This document shows positions 1-7,954 of a stretch of DNA of 64,000 nucleotides, piece after piece. The stretch is from the NCBI RefSeq assembly GCF_023502205.1, contig NZ_JAMFLG010000021.1, positions 29,689 through 93,688 on the forward strand, in the 5' to 3' direction. The DNA is from Aquiflexum sp. TKW24L (GTDB lineage Bacteria > Bacteroidota > Bacteroidia > Cytophagales > Cyclobacteriaceae). The notes beneath the pieces are model-generated. The model did not search any database. It saw nothing but the letters and a program-made list of their open reading frames with translations, and was not told the DNA's origin. Made by a program: the position numbers and the translations under genes. How positions within the stretch are numbered: position 1 is the stretch's first letter; each line of letters begins with the position of its first letter.

Positions 1-30
1 TGGTGTTTCTACAAACTCATTACATACACT

Positions 31-1125
31 TTACTTGAATCTTTTGACAGTACCCAATTCTCTTTGGCTGAAAATTATTTTAATCACAGTGATGACTGCC
101 ATCAGTACAAACATGCCCAAAATGGTCCATCCATTGAGCATGCCAAAGAAAGTCCGCCACTCAGGCAAGCCAATCAAACTGAATACAATCCTTCCCAGTA
201 AACTCAATTGGAATACTGCCCACCCTATCCAAAGTATGGGATGATACGGATTTTGCCTAATATTCAAGACCATCGGGAGTATGATCGGCGCATGGGCCCA
301 AATCATAGAAAATGTAAATCCCAAGAAGAAAGTATGGATATACAGATCATAATACAAGGCATGCGGCTCAAAGAAACAAAGTGCAATCCCATGTAAAGTC
401 AGCCAAACATATCCTACCCTAAGACCAATGCCGATGTATTTGAACTGATCGGCTTTCTTGGAAGCAATCTTTGCCATGTCAAAATGCAACAGCCAAAAGG
501 AAATCATGATTGCCACTGTACCCATCAGCCAATTGCCATAGCGATGAAAGGGTATCCAAATTCCGATAAAAAACAGGGCCAATAATACAATAAGGCCATT
601 TTTAGCAGACTTCGGGGTGGGAAGGAATTTGCTGAGCTCCAACCTTTCTCCAACTATGGTAAACAAAATAAACCCCATCCACCAAGGAACTGCTGCCGGA
701 ACAAATCCTGAATAAAGCAAAACAAAATTTCCTGCCATCCAAAGTGCAGCCCCCATTGTCATCACATATTGGTAGATAACAGGATGTCTGACTGACTGCA
801 AATACATGATGACCATCAATCCCAAGCTTGCAGCCAATAACAGTCCATGACCAAAAGCGGGCCATCCCGGCACCAACAACAAAGCCGGAATGGAAAGCCC
901 ACTTAGGAGGGGAATTAGCAACCATATTCTGTTTTTCATGACCATGGCCCTCTCTAGGGAAATAAGCGTTCCCAAAAATCCTCCTACCATCAATATCCCG
1001 TGATTTGCCGCAGTGCCAGGGACCATCATCCCGAGATACCCAATCCTGACCCATCCTCCCGCGACTCCCAAAACCAGGGCCAACACGATAAGGGGAAAAA
1101 GGTAAAGAGGTTTGAGCAGATGCAT
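31..1125 (-). CDS. NnrS-like polytopic membrane protein
   Basis: A 364-residue, almost entirely hydrophobic protein with about ten to twelve predicted membrane segments. Histidines sit in motifs resembling NnrS haem-copper membrane proteins: 'ANHGILMVGGFLGTLISLER' near the N-terminus and 'IHTFFLGFTFSMIWAHAPII' towards the C-terminus. NnrS proteins are linked to nitric-oxide tolerance, but their exact reaction is not settled. The gene lies about 70 bases downstream of a RIC-type domain gene on the same strand, which supports a nitrosative-stress role. It is complete, with its stop at 31-33. It could instead belong to an unnamed sister family of NnrS, since overall similarity cannot be measured here. 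The family call is an inference from motifs and context. Confidence 0.55.
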   Translation of the reverse strand: MHLLKPLYLFPLIVLALVLGVAGGWVRIGYLGMMVPGTAANHGILMVGGFLGTLISLERAMVMKNRIWLLIPLLSGLSIPALLLVPGWPAFGHGLLLAASLGLMVIMYLQSVRHPVIYQYVMTMGAALWMAGNFVLLYSGFVPAAVPWWMGFILFTIVGERLELSKFLPTPKSAKNGLIVLLALFFIGIWIPFHRYGNWLMGTVAIMISFWLLHFDMAKIASKKADQFKYIGIGLRVGYVWLTLHGIALCFFEPHALYYDLYIHTFFLGFTFSMIWAHAPIILPMVLNIRQNPYHPILWIGWAVFQLSLLGRIVFSLIGLPEWRTFFGMLNGWTILGMFVLMAVITVIKIIFSQRELGTVKRFK

Positions 1126-1195
1126 GTCCGGATCTTATTGATGATAGGATTGGGATTTGGTCAATTTGTCGAGGTGAAATATTTTGATTTTTTGA

Positions 1196-1393
1196 TCAGG
1201 AAAGGTCTTGGACGATAGCCTCAGCCATATAATCCAATACCACCTCCGGAGTGATATGCTTCTTCTTGCAAACCTCCTTCAGGGTTTTTTCCTGACAATT
1301 AGTATAATCAATCCCAAGCTTTTCAAAAACCCCTATTGCCCTGAAGTCGGTATCGACTATCTCGCTCATTTTAAATTCTTGGAAATTTTTCAT
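1196..1393 (-). CDS. stand-alone RIC/ScdA N-terminal (DUF542) domain protein
   Basis: A 65-residue protein matching the N-terminal domain of RIC/ScdA/YtfE-type iron-sulfur repair proteins: 'VFEKLGIDY' followed by 'KTLKEVC' and a helix ending in 'VLDYMAEA'. Full-length RIC proteins continue into a hemerythrin-like di-iron domain of about 150 residues, which is absent here. The usual Cys-Cys pair is reduced to a single Cys in 'YTNCQEK'. I chose the ATG at 1393; an upstream in-frame TTG would add only two residues. The NnrS-like gene follows on the same strand, so the two probably form an NO-stress operon. Small stand-alone DUF542 proteins are known in other bacteria, so this need not be a truncation. 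Confidence 0.7.
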   Translation of the reverse strand: MKNFQEFKMSEIVDTDFRAIGVFEKLGIDYTNCQEKTLKEVCKKKHITPEVVLDYMAEAIVQDLS

Positions 1394-1442
1394 CTGCAAA
1401 TCGTTTAGAGGATGTTTTTATCTTTTATTTTGTCAAACTTTA

Positions 1443-1458
1443 GGGAGCTTTCGCTCCC
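1443..1458 (-). terminator. GNRA-tetraloop hairpin between two genes
   Basis: Perfect 6-bp stem GGGAGC/GCTCCC; on the minus strand the loop is GAAA, a GNRA tetraloop. It lies 65 bases after the stop of the 598-residue gene and 50 bases before the RIC-domain start. No U-tract follows, so it is either a weak terminator of the upstream gene or a structure in the 5' leader of the NO-stress pair. Confidence 0.4.
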
Positions 1459-1488
1459 CTTCATTTCTACACAAATATAATAGAAAAA

Positions 1489-1503
1489 TATTATCGGATA
1501 ATA
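1489..1503. promoter_or_regulatory. AT-rich perfect palindrome, possible operator
   Basis: TATTATC-G-GATAATA, a 7-bp inverted repeat around one base, about 100 bases upstream of the RIC-domain start. Its size fits a dimeric regulator site. No regulator gene is adjacent and only one copy was found, so this is a guess. Confidence 0.3.
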
Positions 1504-1523
1504 ATATCCTTTATTATTTTTTC

Positions 1524-3320
1524 TTAGGCTTTTACAATTTCAAGGCCGGCGATTTTTTCTTTTAACTCCAAGAGCTGAGACTTCATATTCTCTATCACTT
1601 CCTCTGTATCTATAGGGAAAGAAGTAACCAAATCTTGGTAGTAGGCAATTCCCTGAGAAAGGTTGGTTTTGAATTTTTCTATATAGGTTTCAAACTTCTG
1701 TGTTTTTTCGGGAATAGTTTTGCTAAGCTCATGTTGAAGATGTTGCACATAGAGTTGCAGTTCTTTCACAAAAACCTGCGGCCTTTCGGGATCGAGGACA
1801 ATGGCAGCTTTGCCATAGATATGGTCCAACATTTCCTTCAGACTGAAAATTCCTTTGAAATACGCCAAGTTAGGTCCCGGACAAATTGTGACTGCCTTCA
1901 GGTTTCTCCTTGGTTCTTCTCCCTGATTCAAAATCACAGCCGCACTCAAACCTTCGCAGAGGCAGTCTTTTTCCAATACCTCTTCCAATTCAGGCAAGGT
2001 TGTATTTCCGTTAGCATATTGCTTCATTTTCAGGTTCTGGTATTCGCGCGAAGCGGTGCAGATGGGCTTGGCTGAAAATTCGGTGCTGAAAGACAGGAAT
2101 TTCTTGTAACAGGGACTTCCGGGTTTGTTTTTCTCAATCCTTGAAAGCCGCTGTTCTTCTCCGCTGCTTGTCCGGAGATTATTGAAAGGGATACCCAATG
2201 GAGAGGCATGACTCAAATAATAATCTGATTTCCGTGATTTGACCAACCTGTCCAAGGTATCCTTGTCCACGCTTGTGGCCTCGGGCACGAGCAAAAACGG
2301 ACTGCCCCAGCCTGTTCCGTCAAGTTGGTAATGGTCTATCAGAAACTTGTCTTCTGCTGCAGAACCGATCCCACCCTGATAGGTGATTTTCGGCATGATA
2401 TCTTCCGGAAGAAGGTGATTCCCTTTGTCAGTCAGGGCCTTTTGGCAGGTATCAAACAATACCTGTCGCAATTCCGCTCTGTTGTTTTTGAACTCTTCCA
2501 ATATCGGACCGATCAACAAACCGTCCGTGGCAAAGGCATGACCTCCACAGTTGAGGCCTGATTCGATCCTAAATTCCGATATCCACAATCCTTTTTTGGC
2601 CAAAAATCTACCTTGGATCAAAGCTGAGCGATAGTCGCTGACTTTGAGAATTATTCCTTTTTTGATTTTTCCATTTGCATCAGGAAAAAAATCCGCAAAC
2701 TGCTCTGCATAGCCATAGAGCGCAGGATTCATCCCGGCAGAAAACACGACAGAAGATTCCAAATCACTTTCTGCAAATCCTCTTAATGCAGAGAGGGCAT
2801 CTGAATATTCCCGAGGCAACTCATTTCCATCTTTGTCAAAGTTGATTTTATCCACTTTGGTCATGATATTGACATCAATTTTTCCGGGCGAAATCGCTTC
2901 TTTCAATCTTTGCTGAAGGGCTTCTTTTACCTCTCCTACCTCCTGCTTCATTTTTTCATAGAGCATTTTCATGCCATGACTGTCGGGCAATAAATTGAAG
3001 TATTCATTGATAGCAATGCCGTATTCGAAAGATTGGGTTTTGATGTCCTCAATTTGCTTATTTACAGCAGTATGCAAAAGATTGAGGTAAGCCTTGATCC
3101 TGTTTGCCCTCGAATCATCGGTTTTGTCGTCAATCGGGATGTAAGGGATTTGGAGCTTTCTGCTGTAAATCCGTCTTAGATCTTCCAGCATGTGGTCATC
3201 CATGATGGAGACCACGGAGGAAATCCCGAATTTCGCAACTTTGATCGGGGTGTCAGCGGTGAAACCCAATCCCATGACCGGGATATGGAAACTATGTGCG
3301 GTTGTCTGGGAATTGAACAT
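1524..3320 (-). CDS. conserved protein with FMN-barrel-like segments and multiple cysteines
   Basis: A 598-residue protein I cannot name. The N-terminus (residues about 13-45, 'PVMGLGFTADTPIKVAKFGI') resembles the first strand and loop of nitronate-monooxygenase/IMPDH-type barrels. Later stretches 'GLNCGGHAFATDG', 'YQGGIGSAAEDKFLI' and 'DGTGWGSPFLLVPEAT' look like the phosphate- and flavin-binding loops of glutamate-synthase-type FMN barrels. Cysteines in GLNCGG, SPCYK, PICTAS, DCLCEGL and TICPGP could bind an iron-sulfur cluster. The last 100 residues are helical and charged. There is no signal peptide, so it is cytoplasmic. It lies upstream of the RIC/NnrS genes on the same strand. Oxidoreductase is my best guess; the flavin and Fe-S ideas are inference. 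Confidence 0.45.
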   Translation of the reverse strand: MFNSQTTAHSFHIPVMGLGFTADTPIKVAKFGISSVVSIMDDHMLEDLRRIYSRKLQIPYIPIDDKTDDSRANRIKAYLNLLHTAVNKQIEDIKTQSFEYGIAINEYFNLLPDSHGMKMLYEKMKQEVGEVKEALQQRLKEAISPGKIDVNIMTKVDKINFDKDGNELPREYSDALSALRGFAESDLESSVVFSAGMNPALYGYAEQFADFFPDANGKIKKGIILKVSDYRSALIQGRFLAKKGLWISEFRIESGLNCGGHAFATDGLLIGPILEEFKNNRAELRQVLFDTCQKALTDKGNHLLPEDIMPKITYQGGIGSAAEDKFLIDHYQLDGTGWGSPFLLVPEATSVDKDTLDRLVKSRKSDYYLSHASPLGIPFNNLRTSSGEEQRLSRIEKNKPGSPCYKKFLSFSTEFSAKPICTASREYQNLKMKQYANGNTTLPELEEVLEKDCLCEGLSAAVILNQGEEPRRNLKAVTICPGPNLAYFKGIFSLKEMLDHIYGKAAIVLDPERPQVFVKELQLYVQHLQHELSKTIPEKTQKFETYIEKFKTNLSQGIAYYQDLVTSFPIDTEEVIENMKSQLLELKEKIAGLEIVKA

Positions 3321-3590
3321 ATGCGAGAGCTTGATCGATTTTTATACTTAAGACAAATTTTAAGAAGGCAAAGCTAAAGGCATTGGTAGGCCAATTAGGA
3401 AACCTCCATCATTAGAGAATATGATTTTGGTCAGGAAAAATGAAAAATGGGGCCTGATAACCCACGAGACCTGTCATAAAACTTGTGTGATAATTATTAG
3501 ATGACTGAAAAAAGATCCATTACCCACGAAAACCTAACAACCTAAGAAGTAAGAACTGCGTAACAATTTTTGGCAATTATTTAAATTCAA

Positions 3591-3622
3591 TTGTTTCTTC
3601 TATTCAAGATTTCATTTCTTTG
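3591..3622 (+). promoter_or_regulatory. possible Bacteroidota-type promoter
   Basis: TTG at 3591-3593, a 21-base spacer, then TTTCTTTG at 3615-3622, one mismatch from the TAnnTTTG -7 consensus. It lies 23 bases upstream of the 457-residue gene. The rest of 3321-3590 holds nothing I recognise. Confidence 0.4.
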
Positions 3623-3645
3623 AGTCAAACTAACCCATTTCATAT

Positions 3646-5019
3646 ATGAAGCCCAACTACTATTGTTCAATTTTCCTTTTTTTCATTGCCTTTGCCTTTT
3701 TTTCCCAAGTTAATGCACAGGGTATCTACACCGCCCGAGGTTATTGGGAAGAATCCAACAAGGAAACCTACAGGATCATCAAGCAGAAAAACATTAACGG
3801 CATAACCCTTACAGCTGATGAAACTTCCTATTTGCAGGATTTAGAGACTTACCTTTCCAATTATTACCAGAGGCTTTCAGAAGATGAAAAAGCCTTTTAT
3901 TCCAAAATGAAAGACCAATGGGACAGGGAATTGATGGGGCCCGAACAAAGGATTATTGTTGAAGAAGAATTTGAATGGAGGGGAAGGGATTATGCTACCA
4001 ATATCTTGTATGGGGCCTATTACGGAGCAAGTTTGGTAGCCATTGCCGAAATCAGCAGTGCAGCCGCCGTGGGAATCCCCTTATTGACTGGTGGACTTTG
4101 GGCATTGGGACCGGTCATCGCACCCAGAAAATATGAAAACATCACCCGTCCTGTCATCCGTGCCAGCAATACCGGGAAATTTCTTGGATTGATTTATGGT
4201 GGTTCTTTAGGATTACTTGTGGGAGGTCAATCAGACAACGCTGCTCAAATCGCTTTTGGGCTCTCTTCTTTGGGAAGTATCGCATTGGGAGAAGTCGGTT
4301 TTAAATTACAGAAGAACAGAAACTTTTCAGAAGGACATATCGAGCTCGTCAGGCATTACGGCATCATAGGACCTTGGCTTGGTGCAGCGGCTTTGATTAC
4401 GGCAGAATCGGAAAACTCAAATCTATATGGTGCGGCTCTTTTGGCTGGTGGAGTCGGTGGAATCCTCGTAGCCAATAAGGTGTCCGAAAAATATGATTAC
4501 ACCAAAGGTGATATCGACAATGTCTCCGCTATGACCCTTGCTACCACTGGTATTGGTTTTGCAATTGCTGCAGAAGTCTTACAAGATGATGCATCAGGAG
4601 CTGCAATATTAATTCCTGTAGCAGGTACTGTCATCGGTACCATGCTAGGTCAAAAAGCAGTCAAAGGAGTCTACCTCAACAAAAGACAAGGAAGTACCAT
4701 CGCACTTTCTACCGGTGGCGCAGCCCTCGTCGGGCTTGGGATTGCAGCAATTTTTGAGGCGGAATCCCCAGCTGTGTGGATTGGAGTTCCTTCAGTTCTT
4801 GCCCTTGCTACCCAACAAGTCCTTTTTAGCAAGTATAAAAAAGACAACCTCGCGGGAAATCTCCTCAGCAAAATCAACAAGGACAAGCCCTACAAATTCA
4901 CCATGGAGGTGACCCCTGAAAATTATTTTGTCAACCAAAGAATGGCCGCCCCAACAGGAATATTGGGAGTCAATTCCATCGCTTCCAATCCTTTGGTCAA
5001 CCTGAAGCTTGCCTTCTAG
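3646..5019 (+). CDS. exported protein with four glycine-zipper repeats
   Basis: A 457-residue protein with a signal peptide (residues 1-25, ending 'SQVNAQG'). Residues about 35-110 are charged and helical. From about residue 175 there are four consecutive units of 50-65 residues. Each has two Gly/Ala-rich hydrophobic stretches (for example 'GLIYGGSLGLLVGG', 'GAALLAGGVGGILVA', 'ATTGIGFAIAAEV', 'GGAALVGLGIAAIF') joined by an acidic turn and closed by a Lys-rich segment. The last residue is Phe ('NLKLAF'), as in outer-membrane proteins. The units look like membrane hairpins, so it may be an integral envelope protein. No named family recognised and no operon partner. Confidence 0.5.
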   Translation: MKPNYYCSIFLFFIAFAFFSQVNAQGIYTARGYWEESNKETYRIIKQKNINGITLTADETSYLQDLETYLSNYYQRLSEDEKAFYSKMKDQWDRELMGPEQRIIVEEEFEWRGRDYATNILYGAYYGASLVAIAEISSAAAVGIPLLTGGLWALGPVIAPRKYENITRPVIRASNTGKFLGLIYGGSLGLLVGGQSDNAAQIAFGLSSLGSIALGEVGFKLQKNRNFSEGHIELVRHYGIIGPWLGAAALITAESENSNLYGAALLAGGVGGILVANKVSEKYDYTKGDIDNVSAMTLATTGIGFAIAAEVLQDDASGAAILIPVAGTVIGTMLGQKAVKGVYLNKRQGSTIALSTGGAALVGLGIAAIFEAESPAVWIGVPSVLALATQQVLFSKYKKDNLAGNLLSKINKDKPYKFTMEVTPENYFVNQRMAAPTGILGVNSIASNPLVNLKLAF

Positions 5020-5108
5020 GTTTGTTTCATATACACGTCATGCGGAACGTTTGAACCATCTCCTCATTGATTTAGACTCTTCACTGGGTTACCAATGACG
5101 TGAATATC

Positions 5109-5487
5109 CGGGCCGTCACTCTGAGTAGTCAACATTAATTCGAGTGTTCGGAAGGAGTAATTACATTAATGTGAAATAAATTGGCCTCGTCCACGATAGC
5201 GATCGGGATCGGCCACCGCGGTTGTTCTTGGGAGAGGGTCGGGAGGGGAAAAGCGGCGGTGCCGCTTTTCCCCTCCCGACCCCTAAATAACCAAACACTA
5301 GTATCCCGAGCTTGCCGAGGGGCCATTTATGTCATTGGTAGTGTAGCGAAGAGTCTCTTTTATTCTGAGATCTTTCATCCTTCCCGAAGAAAACGGGACT
5401 GGCTGTACCTCGGATTCAAGATGACGCAACAACCGTTATTCCTTTTCTGAACATTTTAAAATGTTGGGGACTCAGAGTGACGCCCCG
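5109..5487. mobile_element. MITE-like element with 18-bp terminal inverted repeats
   Basis: The ends 5109-5126 (CGGGCCGTCACTCTGAGT) and 5470-5487 (ACTCAGAGTGACGCCCCG) are inverted repeats with one mismatch. The ~380-bp interior has no credible gene and carries a 22-bp perfect hairpin at 5236-5282. Just outside the left end, 5034-5041 (CACGTCAT) and 5095-5102 (ATGACGTG) form another small inverted pair. Interior fragments such as 'GTCATTGGTAGTGTAGCGAA' look like degenerate intergenic repeat text seen in many Bacteroidota. No clear target-site duplication was seen. It fills most of the 620-bp gap between two genes. Confidence 0.5.
5236..5282. repeat. 22-bp perfect GC-rich hairpin with 3-base loop
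   Basis: Arms 5236-5257 and 5261-5282 are perfectly complementary with loop GGT. The arm is purine-rich with G runs (GGGAGGGGAAAAGCGGC), unlike the flanking sequence. It is followed by CTAAATAACC, not a U-tract, so it is not a standard intrinsic terminator. Confidence 0.8.
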
Positions 5488-5638
5488 TAAAAAATTCTAG
5501 CTATCCAAGGAATTATCCGTGCCAATAGTCACACCAAATGACTCAACTTGTCCGTAAAATTGTACCTTCCAAAGGATTGAAATTGTTCCGACAAGCAATT
5601 CTCTTTTACACATTGAAAACAAGAAAAAAATAAAAATT

Positions 5639-7018
5639 ATGTTCTTCGAATTAGTTTATGACAAAAGTCTGGCGCAAGCAAGTTACGTAATCGGATGTCA
5701 GGCGAGCGGAATCGCTGCCGTAATTGACCCAAAAAGAGACGTAGACACTTACCTCAACATTGCCAAAGCCAATAACTTCAAAATCACCCACATCCTCGAA
5801 ACCCACATCCACGCAGATTTTCTGAGCGGTTCCAGAGAGCTTGCCGCCTTGACAGGTGCTGAGATGTACCTTTCTGATGAGGGTGACAAGGACTGGAAAT
5901 ACGAATTTCCACACAACAAAATCAAGCACGGCGACATCATCAAATTGGGAAATATCACTTTTGAGGTGCTCCATACGCCGGGTCATACGCCTGAGAGTGT
6001 CAGCTTCTTGTTGACAGACAGACCGGCTACCACCGAACCAGCGATGCTCTTTACCGGAGATTTCGTATTCGTGGGAGACGTAGGAAGACCGGATTTGCTG
6101 GAGCAAGCAGCAGGCATCAAAGGTACACAGGACATCGGTGCCGCACAGATGTATGATTCACTGCAATCTTTTGCCAAACTCCAGGAATACATCCAAGTTT
6201 GGCCGGGTCACGGTGCAGGTTCTGCCTGTGGCAAAGCCTTAGGCGCAGTACCGATGACGACCGTCGGTTATGAGAAGATCAGAAACTGGGCATTGAACCT
6301 ACTCGATGACAAAGCGGCATTTGCCAAGGAACTCCTTGCTGACCAGCCTGAACCACCAAAGTACTTCGCCATGATGAAGAAACTCAACAAGGTGGACAGA
6401 AAGTTGCTGATTGAAGTACCCAAGATCAAAAACCTGTCAAAAGATGAATTCGCAAAAGCCAAAAAAGAAAGCCTGAAAATCATCGATGCCAGACCTTGGG
6501 AAGAGTATGCAAAAGGTTTCCTAAAAGGCACGCTGAACATCAGCAACAACAACTCTTTCTCCACTTGGATGGGTTGGTACCTGAACTATGAGGAGCAGTT
6601 TGTCCTTATCGCCCAAGAATCCGAAATCGAAGACCTGACCAGAAAACTGATGCGAATCGGTTTGGACAATATCCATGGATTTATCACACCGGATCAGTTG
6701 GCTGCATTTGAAGTAGGTCAACTCGAAAGCTACAATCCTATCGACAAAGAAACTGTCAAAGCCAAACTTGAAAAAGGAAATGTGCAAGTAGTCGATGTCA
6801 GAGGTGTGGCGGAATACAAAAAAGGAAAAATAGATTCATCGGACAACCTCTTTGTGGGTAAACTTCAATTGAACCTTGACAAAGTATCCAAAGACAAACC
6901 AGTCATAATCCACTGCCAAGGCGGCGCAAGGGCTGCTATCGCCTACTCTATATTGAGAGCAAATGGATTTGACAATGTCCTGAATTACTCAGGTGGCTAT
7001 GTCGATTGGACAGCTTAA
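5639..7018 (+). CDS. persulfide dioxygenase-sulfurtransferase fusion (MBL fold + two rhodanese domains, CstB/BlhA type)
   Basis: A 459-residue cytoplasmic protein. Residues 1-240 are an ETHE1-type metallo-beta-lactamase domain with metal motif 'THIHADFLSG' (residues 55-64), 'HTPGHTPES' and 'GDFVFVGDVGRPDLL'. Two rhodanese domains follow. The first ('IIDARPWEEYAKGFLKG') lacks a catalytic cysteine. The second has the active loop 'HCQGGARAA' with Cys near residue 426. In this family the MBL domain oxidises low-molecular-weight persulfide to sulfite and the rhodanese domain transfers sulfane sulfur, so the likely role is sulfide/persulfide detoxification. It is a single-gene unit closed by a strong terminator. 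No CsoR/CstR regulator or SQR gene is adjacent. Confidence 0.85.
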   Translation: MFFELVYDKSLAQASYVIGCQASGIAAVIDPKRDVDTYLNIAKANNFKITHILETHIHADFLSGSRELAALTGAEMYLSDEGDKDWKYEFPHNKIKHGDIIKLGNITFEVLHTPGHTPESVSFLLTDRPATTEPAMLFTGDFVFVGDVGRPDLLEQAAGIKGTQDIGAAQMYDSLQSFAKLQEYIQVWPGHGAGSACGKALGAVPMTTVGYEKIRNWALNLLDDKAAFAKELLADQPEPPKYFAMMKKLNKVDRKLLIEVPKIKNLSKDEFAKAKKESLKIIDARPWEEYAKGFLKGTLNISNNNSFSTWMGWYLNYEEQFVLIAQESEIEDLTRKLMRIGLDNIHGFITPDQLAAFEVGQLESYNPIDKETVKAKLEKGNVQVVDVRGVAEYKKGKIDSSDNLFVGKLQLNLDKVSKDKPVIIHCQGGARAAIAYSILRANGFDNVLNYSGGYVDWTA

Positions 7019-7044
7019 TACTATTTGATTCCCAGAACCAAACG

Positions 7045-7069
7045 GAGGACTGAAAGGTCCTCTTTTTTT
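7045..7069 (+). terminator. intrinsic terminator of the persulfide dioxygenase gene
   Basis: GAGGAC (7045-7050), loop TGAAAG, GTCCTC (7057-7062), then seven T. It starts 26 bases after the stop codon and is a textbook Rho-independent terminator. Confidence 0.9.
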
Positions 7070-7114
7070 ATTTTATGGTGTAAGGAAAATGGATTCAAAC
7101 CTGACAAGGAATAT

Positions 7115-7551
7115 TTGGCTAAAGCCAATTTTGTAATTTTATCAAACTTCATTGAATGGGCTAAAGCCACATTCCTATTCAATTTAGGTTCCATCCAATT
7201 GTTTATTCAATCAAATTCATACAAAGATCCCAATTGAATTGCCTCCTGCTTTAGCAGGAGGCAAAATGGATTCAAAAACACCAATAGGCTTTAGCCAAAT
7301 AACTTTTTGGCTAAAGCCTATCAATTAATTACCTCTCGATTTGGAGAATGGGCTAAAGCCACATTCCTATTCAATTTGGATTCCATTTGATGAATGCCAT
7401 TTCAATTTTATGACAAATCCCATTTGAATTGCCTGGAATGGGCTAAAGCCCAATCCTTCTCAAATTTCAATCCCATTGATGAATCCCATTTGAATTGCCT
7501 CCTGCTTTAGCTGGAGGCAAAATGAATTCAATATGCAATTGGGCTTTAGCC
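7115..7551. repeat. REP-like array of GGCTAAAGCC palindromes
   Basis: A 440-bp non-coding array built on GGCTAAAGCC/GGCTTTAGCC. It includes TTGGCTAAAGCCAA at 7115-7128, three GGGCTAAAGCC copies, and a 16-bp perfect inverted repeat (arms 7284-7299 and 7306-7321). A second palindrome type has arms GCCTCCTGCT/AGCAGGAGGC (7241-7262), with a near-copy at 7497-7518. Spacers repeat as well ('CACATTCCTATTCAATTT' twice). The array abuts a RAYT transposase remnant, the usual company of REP sequences, so it is probably a product of that enzyme. Confidence 0.8.
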
Positions 7552-7554
7552 AAA

Positions 7555-7725
7555 CTATTCTTTGAATTTTTCAAGCCCATATTTGCTGATAAACTCATCA
7601 TACTCTTCCTGAAATGATTTTTTAAGATGATGCTCTTCTTGGTTTTTGATATAATCCCTCACCTTATCTATCATCGATTCAGAAACCGAAACCGCAAAAT
7701 ATTCATCCTGCCACTCGACCTGTGA
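7555..7725 (-). pseudogene. C-terminal remnant of a REP-associated tyrosine transposase (RAYT, IS200-like)
   Basis: About 56 residues matching the C-terminal tail of IS200-like/RAYT transposases: 'WQDEYFAVSVSES', then 'YIKNQEEHHLKKSFQEEYDEF'-like text (split as YIKNQEEHH and KKSFQEEYDEF) and the end 'KYGLEKF'. The catalytic HUH motif and nucleophilic tyrosine, which lie upstream in the family, are absent. The reading frame continues upstream only into translated repeat DNA ('SQRAQRKGLEVNR', also encoded by the other repeat blocks), so the 5' part has been replaced. It cannot be active. The flanking REP array is the likely former substrate. Confidence 0.75.
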
Positions 7726-7740
7726 AGCAGGATAACGGAA

Positions 7741-7853
7741 TCGGTTCACTTCGAGACCTTTTCTCTGCGCCCTCTGTGAGCTCTGTGTTAAAATCAAAAA
7801 ATCAGTAAATCCAGCTTCTGGAGAAGCAGGATAACAGGAAGCAGAATAGCCGA
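7741..7853 (+). repeat. partial copy of the fold-back repeat family
   Basis: Contains GGTTCACTTCGAGACC, TTTTCTCTGCGCCC, CTCTGTGAGCTCTGTG and the hairpin CCAGCTTCTGGAGAAGCAGG, in the same order as the blocks at 14.4-17.2 kb. Only the left half of the element is present. It forms the breakpoint with the RAYT remnant. Confidence 0.7.
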
Positions 7854-7924
7854 ATGAACATCAAGACGCAACCTTATTTTTTGAGAATATTTAGGACAAT
7901 GTTTTTATTTCTATAATTTATTTT

Positions 7925-7947
7925 TACATTTGTTAGTGAATACTAAC
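7925..7947 (+). promoter_or_regulatory. TetR-gene promoter -7 box overlapping operator-like palindrome
   Basis: TACATTTG (7925-7932) is a perfect TAnnTTTG -7 box. GTTAGTGAATACTAAC (7932-7947) is a palindrome with 6-bp arms GTTAGT/ACTAAC and overlaps the box's last base, so a bound repressor would block initiation. The TetR start codon is 7 bases further on. A close copy lies at the start of the tolC-like gene, as expected for the site of this TetR protein. Confidence 0.65.
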
Positions 7948-7954
7948 TTACAAT

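Noticed and set aside
5135..5450. Two open frames of 63 and 89 codons in the MITE-like element
   Set aside because: They follow the inverted-repeat sequence, lack family signs and overlap on opposite strands.
7025..7237. 70-codon open frame after the persulfide dioxygenase
   Set aside because: It begins in the terminator and runs into the REP array.
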